Part shown: piece by piece, positions 52,936 to 60,474 of the stretch
Layout of the letters: every line of letters starts with the position of its first letter
Position numbering within the stretch: the first letter of the stretch is position 1
Assembly: GCA_035373625.1 (NCBI GenBank)
Contig: DAOSNS010000023.1
Span: forward strand, 1 to 64,000
Source of the DNA: DSWT01 sp035373625
Lineage (GTDB): Bacteria; Chloroflexota; Anaerolineae; B4-G1; SLSP01
DNA: 64,000 nucleotides
Direction: 5' to 3'
Translations under genes and position numbers: made by a program
The notes under the pieces: generated by a model
Seen by the model: only the letters and a program-made list of their open reading frames with translations
Database searches by the model: none
Told to the model about the DNA's origin: nothing

Positions 52936-53083
52936 ATCATTCTTAGCGCGGATCTGGCGATCCACTCGTGGCCTGTCTGTTGTGCCTCTTTCCCCGACCT
53001 CTAGGCCATATTCAGTTGCCGGAGGCGGCCAAATGTGATGGCCCTGATAAAGCCCTGGTTTGCGTAAGTCATGTATTAATGAA

Positions 53084-53094
53084 TGTGGTATAAT
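53084..53094 (+). promoter_or_regulatory. Extended -10 promoter of the chaperone-like operon
   Basis: TGTGGTATAAT with a weak -35. The leader is about 25 nt long. No CIRCE is seen. Confidence 0.5.
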
Positions 53095-53124
53095 TAAAAA
53101 AATATACGATAGTGAGAAAAGTGT

Positions 53125-55422
53125 ATGTCAAAACGTAAGAAACGTTCACGCTCTGCACCTAATCGGCAAGGCGCAGCGACGTTGCGGACGCGCGGCGTCA
53201 ATGCTTTTCAGTCGGGGGACTACGACCAGGCTATTGAAACCTGGGTGCGAGTCCGTTCCCAGTCCCCGGAGATGTTGCCGGCTGCCGCACTGGCGGAGGC
53301 TTACTTTCGGCGAGGGCTGGAGTCTCTCAACAAGACACCGCCCGATTTCGAGAAAGGGATGCGTGACCTGCGCCGCGCTGTAGAATTGCATCCGGAGGAT
53401 GAGTGCTACACTTATCATCTGGGGTTGGCTTGCCAACGTAGCGGCGACCTTAAGACGGCCATCACCTATTACGAAAAGGTACGCAAAAATCCCGATAGCC
53501 CGTTTGCCCACCGCGCAGCCTATCCGCTGGCGTTGGCCTTGCTCCAGGAAGGCGTTGATCCTACCGGCAAAGGGGTGTGGGCGGACCTCACCGAGCAAGA
53601 GCGTACTATGTTGCGCAGTGCGGGGGTATTTCGCCGCCGGCCTTATGGACTTGACGGGGATGCACCGCTGCTTTGGCATGGGCTGGCCGCGTTGGATGCC
53701 GGCGAGACGGAAAAAGCACGCGATCTGTTGCAGCAGGCGCTTCGTTCGCCCGGCTCGCTGCAGGAAGCCAATATCGCCCGATATTATCTGGGGGTGCTGG
53801 CCGCGCGCGCCGAAGATTGGGATGAAGCGCGCAAGCGGTGGACGGAAGCCTATGCCCAGGGCTATCGTTCGACATGCCTCTCTCAGAACCTGGGAGAACT
53901 CTATTTCCGACTGGCCGAACAGTGTTTAAGTGAAGGCGACGCAGAAAGCGCCCTGGCTGCTGCCAATGAGTCTGCCCGACACGGACCAGCCGATGGGCGT
54001 TTCAATGAAGTGCTTTCCTCTATCCATCAACGGTTGGGGTATCAGGCCGCTTTGGCCAGCCGCTGGGACAAGGCGCTGGATCATTGGGAAGCCGCTCGTG
54101 ACTTAGACGGTGGCAATTTCCGTCTGGCCTACAACCTGGCACTGGCCTATGAGAAGATTGAGAACTTTATCGCCGCCGGGGAGATGTGGCGCGAAGCCCT
54201 GCGCCGTCGCCCACGCAGGGCTGAGCATCCCGACGCCATCACCGATGAACAGGTGGCGTTGTTATGGAAGCGCGCCGCCGAAGCCTACGTCAAAGCCGGG
54301 GAGTATGAAGAAGCCATCAACGTTTATAAACAGGCCGTTAAGTGGAATCCCGAAGACCTGGAAATCCGTATGGCCCTGGTGGATGGACTTATCAACGATG
54401 GGCGGTTGTGGGCTGCAGAAAACGAACTCCAGCGAATTCTGGAGAAAAATGCGGATTATATCCCTGCTCTGTTGCGGTTGGGGGAAGTGTTGGCGGAAAA
54501 TGACGACTGGTGGATAAAAAGGAACGCCACCAATTATTGGAAACGTGTTTTGGCCCTCGATCCGCATAACATCGAGGCGCGGGACGCACTGGCGAATTAT
54601 TATCTGGACGAAGGCGAAAATCAGCTTTCGCGGTTGGGTGACTATCAGTCGGCTCTCGCCGTCTTCGAGCAAGCCTTGCAGTACCGGTCTGATGATGCTT
54701 ATTTGCTGGCGCGTGTGGGCATGTGTTATATGAATCTGGAGCAGACGGAAACCGCGGAATCCTTTTTGGATCGCGCGCTCAATTGTGGGGCGTCGGATTT
54801 GCGTGTGTACGAGCAACTCATCCGTACCTGGCTTGATGGATTCAAGCCAGAACGTGCCTGGGAGGTTATGCGCCTGGCCGAAGCGCGGATCAAGGACATC
54901 CCTTATCAATTCTACGTCGTGCAGGGCGTCTATGCGATGGAAGTTGAGCCTGCTTGGGGAAAGGCGTGGCTGGATCGTGCGGCTGAGGTGATACCCCCTG
55001 CTGAAGATCCCCTGGCGAAGATCGGTCACCTTTTGGTCTTGTCAATGTTTCCCGACATCGCGCAGCAATATCTGGAAAGCGCTTTGGCGGCCGGGCAGGA
55101 TGTGGCACACGTAAACTTGTCACTGGCGATGCTCGCGTTGCGGCGCGGTGACACCCAGGCGGCAAAACGTTACCTGCGTGATGCGGAAAGAGCTGCCCGT
55201 AAGGTCAACGATCAGAATATCGGCAAGACCATTGCGGTGGTGCGCGATTTAATAAATATGCCGCCCGAGCTGCTCAACTTAATGTTACAAGGCATCATTT
55301 CGGGCGCGATAGGTGGACCGGGAGGACTGCCGTTCCCCGGCCTGTTTGACCTTGAAGAATACGACGATGATGAGGAGGAATGGGACGATGACGATCAATT
55401 CTTCAATCCCTTCCGATATTGA
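53125..55422 (+). CDS. Large TPR scaffold protein of an Hsp70 operon
   Basis: A basic N-terminus (MSKRKKRSRS) is followed by TPRs over almost the whole length (for example AFQSGDYDQAIETWVRVRSQ, AYVKAGEYEEAINVYKQAVK). It ends in an acidic tail (LEEYDDDEEEWDDDD). No membrane segment. The J-domain gene begins 35 bp before its stop, and GrpE-like and Hsp70 genes follow, so it is probably the adaptor that selects clients or dictates placement of this chaperone set. Confidence 0.78.
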   Translation: MSKRKKRSRSAPNRQGAATLRTRGVNAFQSGDYDQAIETWVRVRSQSPEMLPAAALAEAYFRRGLESLNKTPPDFEKGMRDLRRAVELHPEDECYTYHLGLACQRSGDLKTAITYYEKVRKNPDSPFAHRAAYPLALALLQEGVDPTGKGVWADLTEQERTMLRSAGVFRRRPYGLDGDAPLLWHGLAALDAGETEKARDLLQQALRSPGSLQEANIARYYLGVLAARAEDWDEARKRWTEAYAQGYRSTCLSQNLGELYFRLAEQCLSEGDAESALAAANESARHGPADGRFNEVLSSIHQRLGYQAALASRWDKALDHWEAARDLDGGNFRLAYNLALAYEKIENFIAAGEMWREALRRRPRRAEHPDAITDEQVALLWKRAAEAYVKAGEYEEAINVYKQAVKWNPEDLEIRMALVDGLINDGRLWAAENELQRILEKNADYIPALLRLGEVLAENDDWWIKRNATNYWKRVLALDPHNIEARDALANYYLDEGENQLSRLGDYQSALAVFEQALQYRSDDAYLLARVGMCYMNLEQTETAESFLDRALNCGASDLRVYEQLIRTWLDGFKPERAWEVMRLAEARIKDIPYQFYVVQGVYAMEVEPAWGKAWLDRAAEVIPPAEDPLAKIGHLLVLSMFPDIAQQYLESALAAGQDVAHVNLSLAMLALRRGDTQAAKRYLRDAERAARKVNDQNIGKTIAVVRDLINMPPELLNLMLQGIISGAIGGPGGLPFPGLFDLEEYDDDEEEWDDDDQFFNPFRY

Positions 55423-55810
55423 ACCGGTTGCGTCGCGCCAGACGCAGCATGGTGCTCTGAAGCCCAATCTGACCAGTAGCGATCCGTATGCCGTCCTGGG
55501 ATTACCGCGCGGCGCAACGCAACACGAGATCAAGCGCGCCTACTTTGCCCTGGTGCGCGAGCACACGCCTGAAGAACACCCCGACACCTTCAAGTTGATC
55601 CGTGCGGCCTACGAGAAGCTGCGTACCGCCGAGGCAAAGGCCGCTACCGATCTTTTCCTTTTCCAGCCGCCCACACCGTGGCAACCGCGCAAGCGTCTCC
55701 GTAAACTCGACCTCGACTTTCACGTCGAGGATATCTGGTGCCTGTTGCAACACTACGGTGACCTGGGACAGATGGATTTCAAGAAGGATTACCGCCCGAT
55801 TCAGCTATGA
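55388..55810 (+). CDS. Short J-domain protein with shifted HPD motif
   Basis: A J domain (DPYAVLGLPRGATQHEIKRAYF then FKLIRAAYEKLR) at residues 32-87. At the normal HPD site the sequence is HTP, and an HPD occurs five residues later, next to helix III. No Gly/Phe or zinc region follows; the last 55 residues are unknown. AGGAGG precedes the ATG, and its end overlaps the next gene (ATGA). Likely partner of the Hsp70 three genes on. Confidence 0.75.
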   Translation: MTINSSIPSDIEPVASRQTQHGALKPNLTSSDPYAVLGLPRGATQHEIKRAYFALVREHTPEEHPDTFKLIRAAYEKLRTAEAKAATDLFLFQPPTPWQPRKRLRKLDLDFHVEDIWCLLQHYGDLGQMDFKKDYRPIQL

Positions 55811-56496
55811 GCGACCGTCGTCGAGTGTGGGCCACACTGGCCGATTTATTATCCCGTCTGGAACGCGATCTTGCCGCACAACAATCACCTGTTGCCGTAG
55901 GCGACCTGGAGAAGGAGGTGCGCAAGCTCGGCAAGGCGCAGTTTAAGACCACCATGCTGCTCGAAGAACAGACGCAGCAGACGGCCACGGCGCTGGCTGC
56001 GTTAGAAGCTCAGCAGGCGCAGCAGGCCGAGCTGGTGGAAAAGCTGGTTGCCGAGAGGGTGAACGCGGCACGTCAGGAATGGCTGGCTTCCCTGCTGCCG
56101 GCGCTGGATGGCCTGGATAACGCTATCGCCAGCGGCAAGCGTTATCTTGAGGCGCGCGATCAGGTCGCGGCCCGGCCTGATCTGACGGCGGCGCAGGCCA
56201 TGCTCGTTTCGCCCGCCGACCGCGCCAAGCTCAGCAGTTGGCTGGATGGCTTGCGGATGGTGCGTGACCGGCTGCTGGCAGTTTTGGAAAGCGGCGGGGT
56301 CACGCCGATCCCCACCGTCGGGCAGATGTTCGATCCGTATCAGCATATCGCAGTGGCGACAACGGACGAAAGCAACGGTTCGAATGGAACGCCCCCGGTT
56401 GCCGGGGTGATCGTCGCCGAGGACCGGCGTGGCTATCGGACTGCCGACCGGGTCCTGCGCTACGCCGATGTGGTCGTCTATCGTCCCAAAGAATGA
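55807..56496 (+). CDS. GrpE-like nucleotide exchange factor (diverged)
   Basis: A long coiled coil (TTMLLEEQTQQTATALAALEAQ) is followed by the GrpE-type ASLLPALDGLDNAI and the beta domain, PTVGQMFDPYQHIAV and RGYRTADRVLRYADVVVY. It has weak identity to the grpE product at 32836-33666 and is a separate paralogue. The start overlaps the J-protein stop by four bases. Confidence 0.82.
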   Translation: MSDRRRVWATLADLLSRLERDLAAQQSPVAVGDLEKEVRKLGKAQFKTTMLLEEQTQQTATALAALEAQQAQQAELVEKLVAERVNAARQEWLASLLPALDGLDNAIASGKRYLEARDQVAARPDLTAAQAMLVSPADRAKLSSWLDGLRMVRDRLLAVLESGGVTPIPTVGQMFDPYQHIAVATTDESNGSNGTPPVAGVIVAEDRRGYRTADRVLRYADVVVYRPKE

Positions 56497-56516
56497 AGCA
56501 AGGGGCAGGATTGCCG

Positions 56517-56546
56517 ACTGAAAACTGATAACTGACAACTCAATCG
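56517..56546. repeat. CTGATAACTGACAACTC short repeats before the Hsp70 gene
   Basis: ACTGAAAACTGATAACTGACAACTC in 7- to 9-base steps, the same style as 24722-24793. It separates the GrpE-like gene from the Hsp70 ribosome-binding site. Confidence 0.75.
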
Positions 56547-56554
56547 AGGAGAGT

Positions 56555-58306
56555 ATGAGCATTATTGTAGGTATTGATTTAGGTACTACCAATTCCGGTG
56601 TTTCGATTGTGCGTAACGGCGTCCCGGTAATGCTGCTCAACGGCGATGAGCGCATTGTCCCTTCCGTTGTTGGCTACGCACCTGATGGACGCTGGCTGGT
56701 CGGCACACCGGCCCGTAACCAGTACGTCTTTGATCCCGATAACACCGTGCGTTCGATCAAACGCGCTATGGGCACGGCCACCCGTGTGACCATGGGCGGA
56801 CGCATGTTCACCCCCCAGGAAGTTTCGGCCTTCATCCTCCGTGAAATGAAGAGCATCGCCGAGCGTAACCTGGGCGTTCCGGTGAACGAAGCCGTTATCA
56901 CCGTGCCGGCTTACTTCTCGGATGCAGCGCGCCAGGCCACCCGCGATGCCGGCGAGATCGCCGGATTCGACGTGCGCCGCATCATCAACGAACCGACGGC
57001 GGCGGCTTTGGCTTACGGCTTGAACCTGGGAGACGATCAACTCGCGCTGGTTTACGACCTGGGGGGAGGTACGTTCGATGTTTCGCTGGTGGAGCTGATG
57101 GGGGGCGTCGTGGAGGTGCGTGCCAGCCACGGCAATACCCACCTGGGCGGCGACGACTTCGATGAGCGTCTGGCGCGGCTTGTCGCGGCAAAGTTCGAGG
57201 CAGATCACGGCATTGACCTGCGACAGGACCGACGTGCCTGGGCACGTTTGCAGCGTGCCGCGGAGATGGCGAAAATCACACTCTCCGATCGCCCCTTCGC
57301 GTGGCTCAGGGAAGAATACATTGCCGAGAAACGCGGCATCCCCCTGCACCTGGAATATGAGATCAGCCGTCAAGAATTCGAGGAGGTCATTGCCGATTTG
57401 GTCGAGCAGACGACCGAATCCATTGACCGGGTTTTGAGCGACGCCGGCGTCAGCCCGGAAGACCTGACGCAAGTTTTGATGGTCGGCGGCTCGTCGCGGG
57501 TACCGGCGGTGTGGGAACTGGTGGCCAATTATCTGGATACCGAGCCGCGTATGACGCTCAACCCCGAAGAAGTGGTCGCGCTAGGCGCGGGAGTGCAGGC
57601 CGCCATCATCGCCGGCGAACCGATTGACGCTATTCTCGTAGATGTGACGCCCTATTCGCTCGGCATCGCCGTGGCTGAGACTCGTCTGGGACGCATCATC
57701 CCCGATCGCTATAAGGTGCTCATTCACCGCAATACCACCATCCCCGTTACCAAAGAAGAAGTGTTCTACACGCTTTTCCCGGATCAAGACACCATTGAAG
57801 TCGAAGTTTATCAGGGAGAACAACCGCAGGCATCGCAGAATACACTGTTGGGCAAATTCCTGGTTACCGATCTGGAGCCGGAACACCCCGGGGAAGTGGC
57901 AACGGTGACGGTGAAATTCGATATGGACGTGAACGGCATCCTCACGGTTACGGCACGGGATCGCAAGACCGGTCGGCAGGAAAACATCACGGTCGAAGCT
58001 TCGCCCACGCGCATGAATGCTGCCCAGATTACGGCGGCACGGGAGGATTTGAGTGGCACGTATGAGGCGGGATCCATTCATACCGTCACGCCACTGGTGC
58101 CGCTGGAGGCCGACGCTACGTTGATGGCACGCGCTCACCGTCTGCTGGATGGCAACACGCTTGCCCCCGACGATCGCGCGGCATTGGCGCAGTTGCTCAT
58201 TGACATCAGCATTGCGCAGGCCGATCGGGATAAGAAACGTCTGGATATGCTTTCTGATGAGCTGTTAGAGATGCTCTTTGACCTGGAAAGCGAGGACGAA
58301 GACTGA
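56555..58306 (+). CDS. Hsp70-family chaperone (DnaK-like, short lid)
   Basis: All ATPase-domain marks are present: GIDLGTTNSGV, VPAYFSDAARQATRDAG, INEPTAAALAYG, YDLGGGTFDVS, VMVGGSSRVPAV. The substrate domain is recognisable (VTPYSLGIAV, VEVYQGEQPQ, FDMDVNGILTVTARD). The lid is short, giving 583 residues, less than the 600-640 of DnaK, and the end is DLESEDED. It is the only Hsp70 in the window, and no CIRCE precedes its operon. Confidence 0.9.
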   Translation: MSIIVGIDLGTTNSGVSIVRNGVPVMLLNGDERIVPSVVGYAPDGRWLVGTPARNQYVFDPDNTVRSIKRAMGTATRVTMGGRMFTPQEVSAFILREMKSIAERNLGVPVNEAVITVPAYFSDAARQATRDAGEIAGFDVRRIINEPTAAALAYGLNLGDDQLALVYDLGGGTFDVSLVELMGGVVEVRASHGNTHLGGDDFDERLARLVAAKFEADHGIDLRQDRRAWARLQRAAEMAKITLSDRPFAWLREEYIAEKRGIPLHLEYEISRQEFEEVIADLVEQTTESIDRVLSDAGVSPEDLTQVLMVGGSSRVPAVWELVANYLDTEPRMTLNPEEVVALGAGVQAAIIAGEPIDAILVDVTPYSLGIAVAETRLGRIIPDRYKVLIHRNTTIPVTKEEVFYTLFPDQDTIEVEVYQGEQPQASQNTLLGKFLVTDLEPEHPGEVATVTVKFDMDVNGILTVTARDRKTGRQENITVEASPTRMNAAQITAAREDLSGTYEAGSIHTVTPLVPLEADATLMARAHRLLDGNTLAPDDRAALAQLLIDISIAQADRDKKRLDMLSDELLEMLFDLESEDED

Positions 58307-58373
58307 GCTTTTAAGAGCCGTAAGGACTTTTAACACAGAGCATACAGAGCATAAAATCTGGCTCTAGATTCTG

Positions 58374-59405
58374 TCAGGGCAGCGGGATTTCGTAGGGGGG
58401 CGACATCAGTCTTTCCAGGTACGCCGCGTCCACGCGCCGGGTTGCCTGGATGGCGCGCCGCTTCCGCCACATTTTGGGGATGCCCCACACACCTGCCACA
58501 ATACCGCGCAATGTCGCCCGCGCCGCTGCCCCACGCCATAGCCGCAACGCCTCCCATGCCAGTTTGAGTTGCGCGCCGAGCACTTCTCGCCAATACACGT
58601 GCCACAAATCGGCAGGGTAATTCTTCGTCAGTGTGTAGATGCGGTTGCGTCCGTCGTGAAACGAAGCGGTGACGCCTCCACCGGAAGCCTTCAGCTTGTG
58701 GTAGACGACCGCGTCCGGCACGTAGAGACAGCGCCAACCGGCCAATTGCGCCCGCCACGCCAGATCCACATCCTCAAAAGAGAAGAAAAAGTCATCATCC
58801 AACAGGCCGATCGCATCCAGCATTGTTTTGCGGTAAGCGGCGCTGCCGCCGCACGCGCTGAAGACGTAGGCCGCATGGTTGTACTGTCCCTCGTCCTTCT
58901 GCCACACGCCGCGATTGTGGGCCAGCCCATCCGGTGTCACATAGTCACCCGCCGTGTGAAACGTGTCGCGTTGGTCGAAAAGTAGCATCTTCGACGCGAC
59001 CAGTCCCACGTCAGGATGGCGATCGAATGTCGCCGCGACCGCTTCCAGCCAGCCCGAATCGGCCTCGGTGTCGTTGTTGAGCAAGACCTGAATCTCACCC
59101 TGGGCGGCGCGGAAACCGGCATTGCACGCGCCGGTGAAGCCACGATTTTCGCCAAGCGCCAGCACACGCACGGCGGGATAGCGAGCGAGCACGTCGCGGG
59201 AATCATCCTGCGAGCCGTTGTCTACGACGATGACTTCGACGTGGGGATAAGTCTGGCGCTGCAAGCTATCCAGGCATACCGGCAGATGGTGCGCCCCATT
59301 CCAGTTGGGGATGATGACAGAGATGAGTGAATGAGCAAATGGAAGAATGGAAGGATGGTCGGTTTTCGCCGATTGGCCGATTCGCTGATTCGCTGATTCG
59401 CTCAT
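58374..59405 (-). CDS. Family 2 glycosyltransferase
   Basis: GT-A fold: ISVIIPNWNGAHHLPVCLDSL, EVIVVDNGSQDDS, LLNNDTEADSGWLEAV (DxD-like), and FFFSFEDVDLAWR. These are typical of rhamnosyl- and other surface-sugar transferases. The first 25 residues (SESANQRIGQSAKTD) come from GCGAATC/GATTCGC repeats. The ATG overlaps the upstream gene's stop by four bases, so this start is supported. A hydrophobic WGIPKMW region near the end may touch the membrane. Confidence 0.82.
   Translation of the reverse strand: MSESANQRIGQSAKTDHPSILPFAHSLISVIIPNWNGAHHLPVCLDSLQRQTYPHVEVIVVDNGSQDDSRDVLARYPAVRVLALGENRGFTGACNAGFRAAQGEIQVLLNNDTEADSGWLEAVAATFDRHPDVGLVASKMLLFDQRDTFHTAGDYVTPDGLAHNRGVWQKDEGQYNHAAYVFSACGGSAAYRKTMLDAIGLLDDDFFFSFEDVDLAWRAQLAGWRCLYVPDAVVYHKLKASGGGVTASFHDGRNRIYTLTKNYPADLWHVYWREVLGAQLKLAWEALRLWRGAAARATLRGIVAGVWGIPKMWRKRRAIQATRRVDAAYLERLMSPPYEIPLP
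59368..59404. repeat. GATTGGCC/GATTCGCT repeats in the glycosyltransferase start
   Basis: Plus-strand words GATTGGCC, GATTCGCT, GATTCGCT, GATTCGCTC lie within the first codons of the glycosyltransferase. Confidence 0.75.
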
Positions 59406-60247
59406 TCTACGTATCCCGTCTCGTGCAGAAATTCGGCGAGCGCCTCTTGCCAGGGACGCAAGCGGATGCCGAGGGCCGCGGCGGCATGGTTCGCCAGAGG
59501 TGCATAGCGGGGTGGGGTGCTGGCACGCTGGAACTCCGCCGAGGTGATGGGGGTGAGGGGAACCTGCGTCCGTCCGCTCAAGCGCAGGATCTCCTGGGCA
59601 AATTCAAAACGCGAGGTGATCCCTTCGTTGGTGAGATGGTAGATGCCGTAGGCATGGGTTTCGATGAGCGTGACGAGGGCGTGCGCCAGGTCCACAACAT
59701 AAGTCGGGTTAGCCACTTCGTCGGTGACGACTTTGAGGCTGCCGCGTTCGTCGGCCAACTGGATGATGCGGTGTGGGAAGTTGCGTCCTCCCGCCGCATA
59801 GAGCCATGCCGTCCGCACGATGTAGAAGCGCGTGAGCAGGTGCTGGGTGTACCATTCACCGGCCAGCTTCGAGCGCCCATAAGCGTTAATGGGATTGGTG
59901 GTAGCCCACTCGGAGTACGGCATGGTGGCACAGCCATCGAAGACTTCGTTGGTGCTCACGTAGAGCATCTCGGCATCCACAGCCGCCGCCGCGAGCGCCA
60001 CGTTTTGCGTCCCCATGCCGTTGACGCGATACGCAAGTGCCGGGTCACGGGCGCAGCCGTCCACATCGGTGAACGCCGCCGGATGCAGGATAAGATCGGG
60101 GCGGATCTCCCGTGCCAACGCAAGCAGTGCCTGCCGGTCGGTGATGTCATGTTCCGGCAAATCGAGTCCCACAACCTCATGGCCGCTCAGCAGCGGCAGC
60201 AACGTCCGTCCAAGCTGGCCTTTGTGTCCGGTGAGCAAGATGCGCAT
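59402..60247 (-). CDS. rfbD: dTDP-4-dehydrorhamnose reductase (RmlD)
   Basis: Rossmann motif TGHKGQLGR at residues 6-14, DITDRQAL, HPAAFTDVDGC, VSTNEVFDG and the catalytic YGRSK, then VRTAWLYAAGGRNF identify RmlD. It makes dTDP-rhamnose, the likely donor for the glycosyltransferase that follows. The ATG with AAGGAG six bases upstream is used; a longer frame to 60322 would read repeats. Confidence 0.9.
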   Translation of the reverse strand: MRILLTGHKGQLGRTLLPLLSGHEVVGLDLPEHDITDRQALLALAREIRPDLILHPAAFTDVDGCARDPALAYRVNGMGTQNVALAAAAVDAEMLYVSTNEVFDGCATMPYSEWATTNPINAYGRSKLAGEWYTQHLLTRFYIVRTAWLYAAGGRNFPHRIIQLADERGSLKVVTDEVANPTYVVDLAHALVTLIETHAYGIYHLTNEGITSRFEFAQEILRLSGRTQVPLTPITSAEFQRASTPPRYAPLANHAAAALGIRLRPWQEALAEFLHETGYVE

Positions 60248-60307
60248 ATTTGTCTCCTTATTGGGCTGATACAGGTTTAGATACGCGGCTCTGGCGATCT
60301 GCTCGAA

Positions 60308-60346
60308 GCCAGATAAAGTCACTGTAACAAGAATGACAAAGCCCTA
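60308..60346 (+). repeat. Dispersed 39-bp intergenic repeat, copy C
   Basis: AGCCAGATAAAGTCACTGTA then AGAATGACAAAGCCCT. The part before it (CGCGGCTCTGGCGATCTGCTCG) is also similar to sequences near 52948 and 37690, so the whole element may be about 60 bp. No gene is seen between 60248 and 60474. Confidence 0.8.
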
Positions 60347-60474
60347 TTATACTGCAAGGGATACTTTACGAAAGCCGAGTTTTTATATATACTATGATTA
60401 TCACATAGTTGGTTTCTTTGGAGAGGGTAGAAAAGCCGTTTTGTTACAACTAAGTTTGATATAGGAGATTATAA

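Noticed and set aside
59327..60280. Plus-strand 317-residue frame opposite the RmlD gene
   Set aside because: It is a shadow of a gene with strong RmlD motifs, with no signal of its own.
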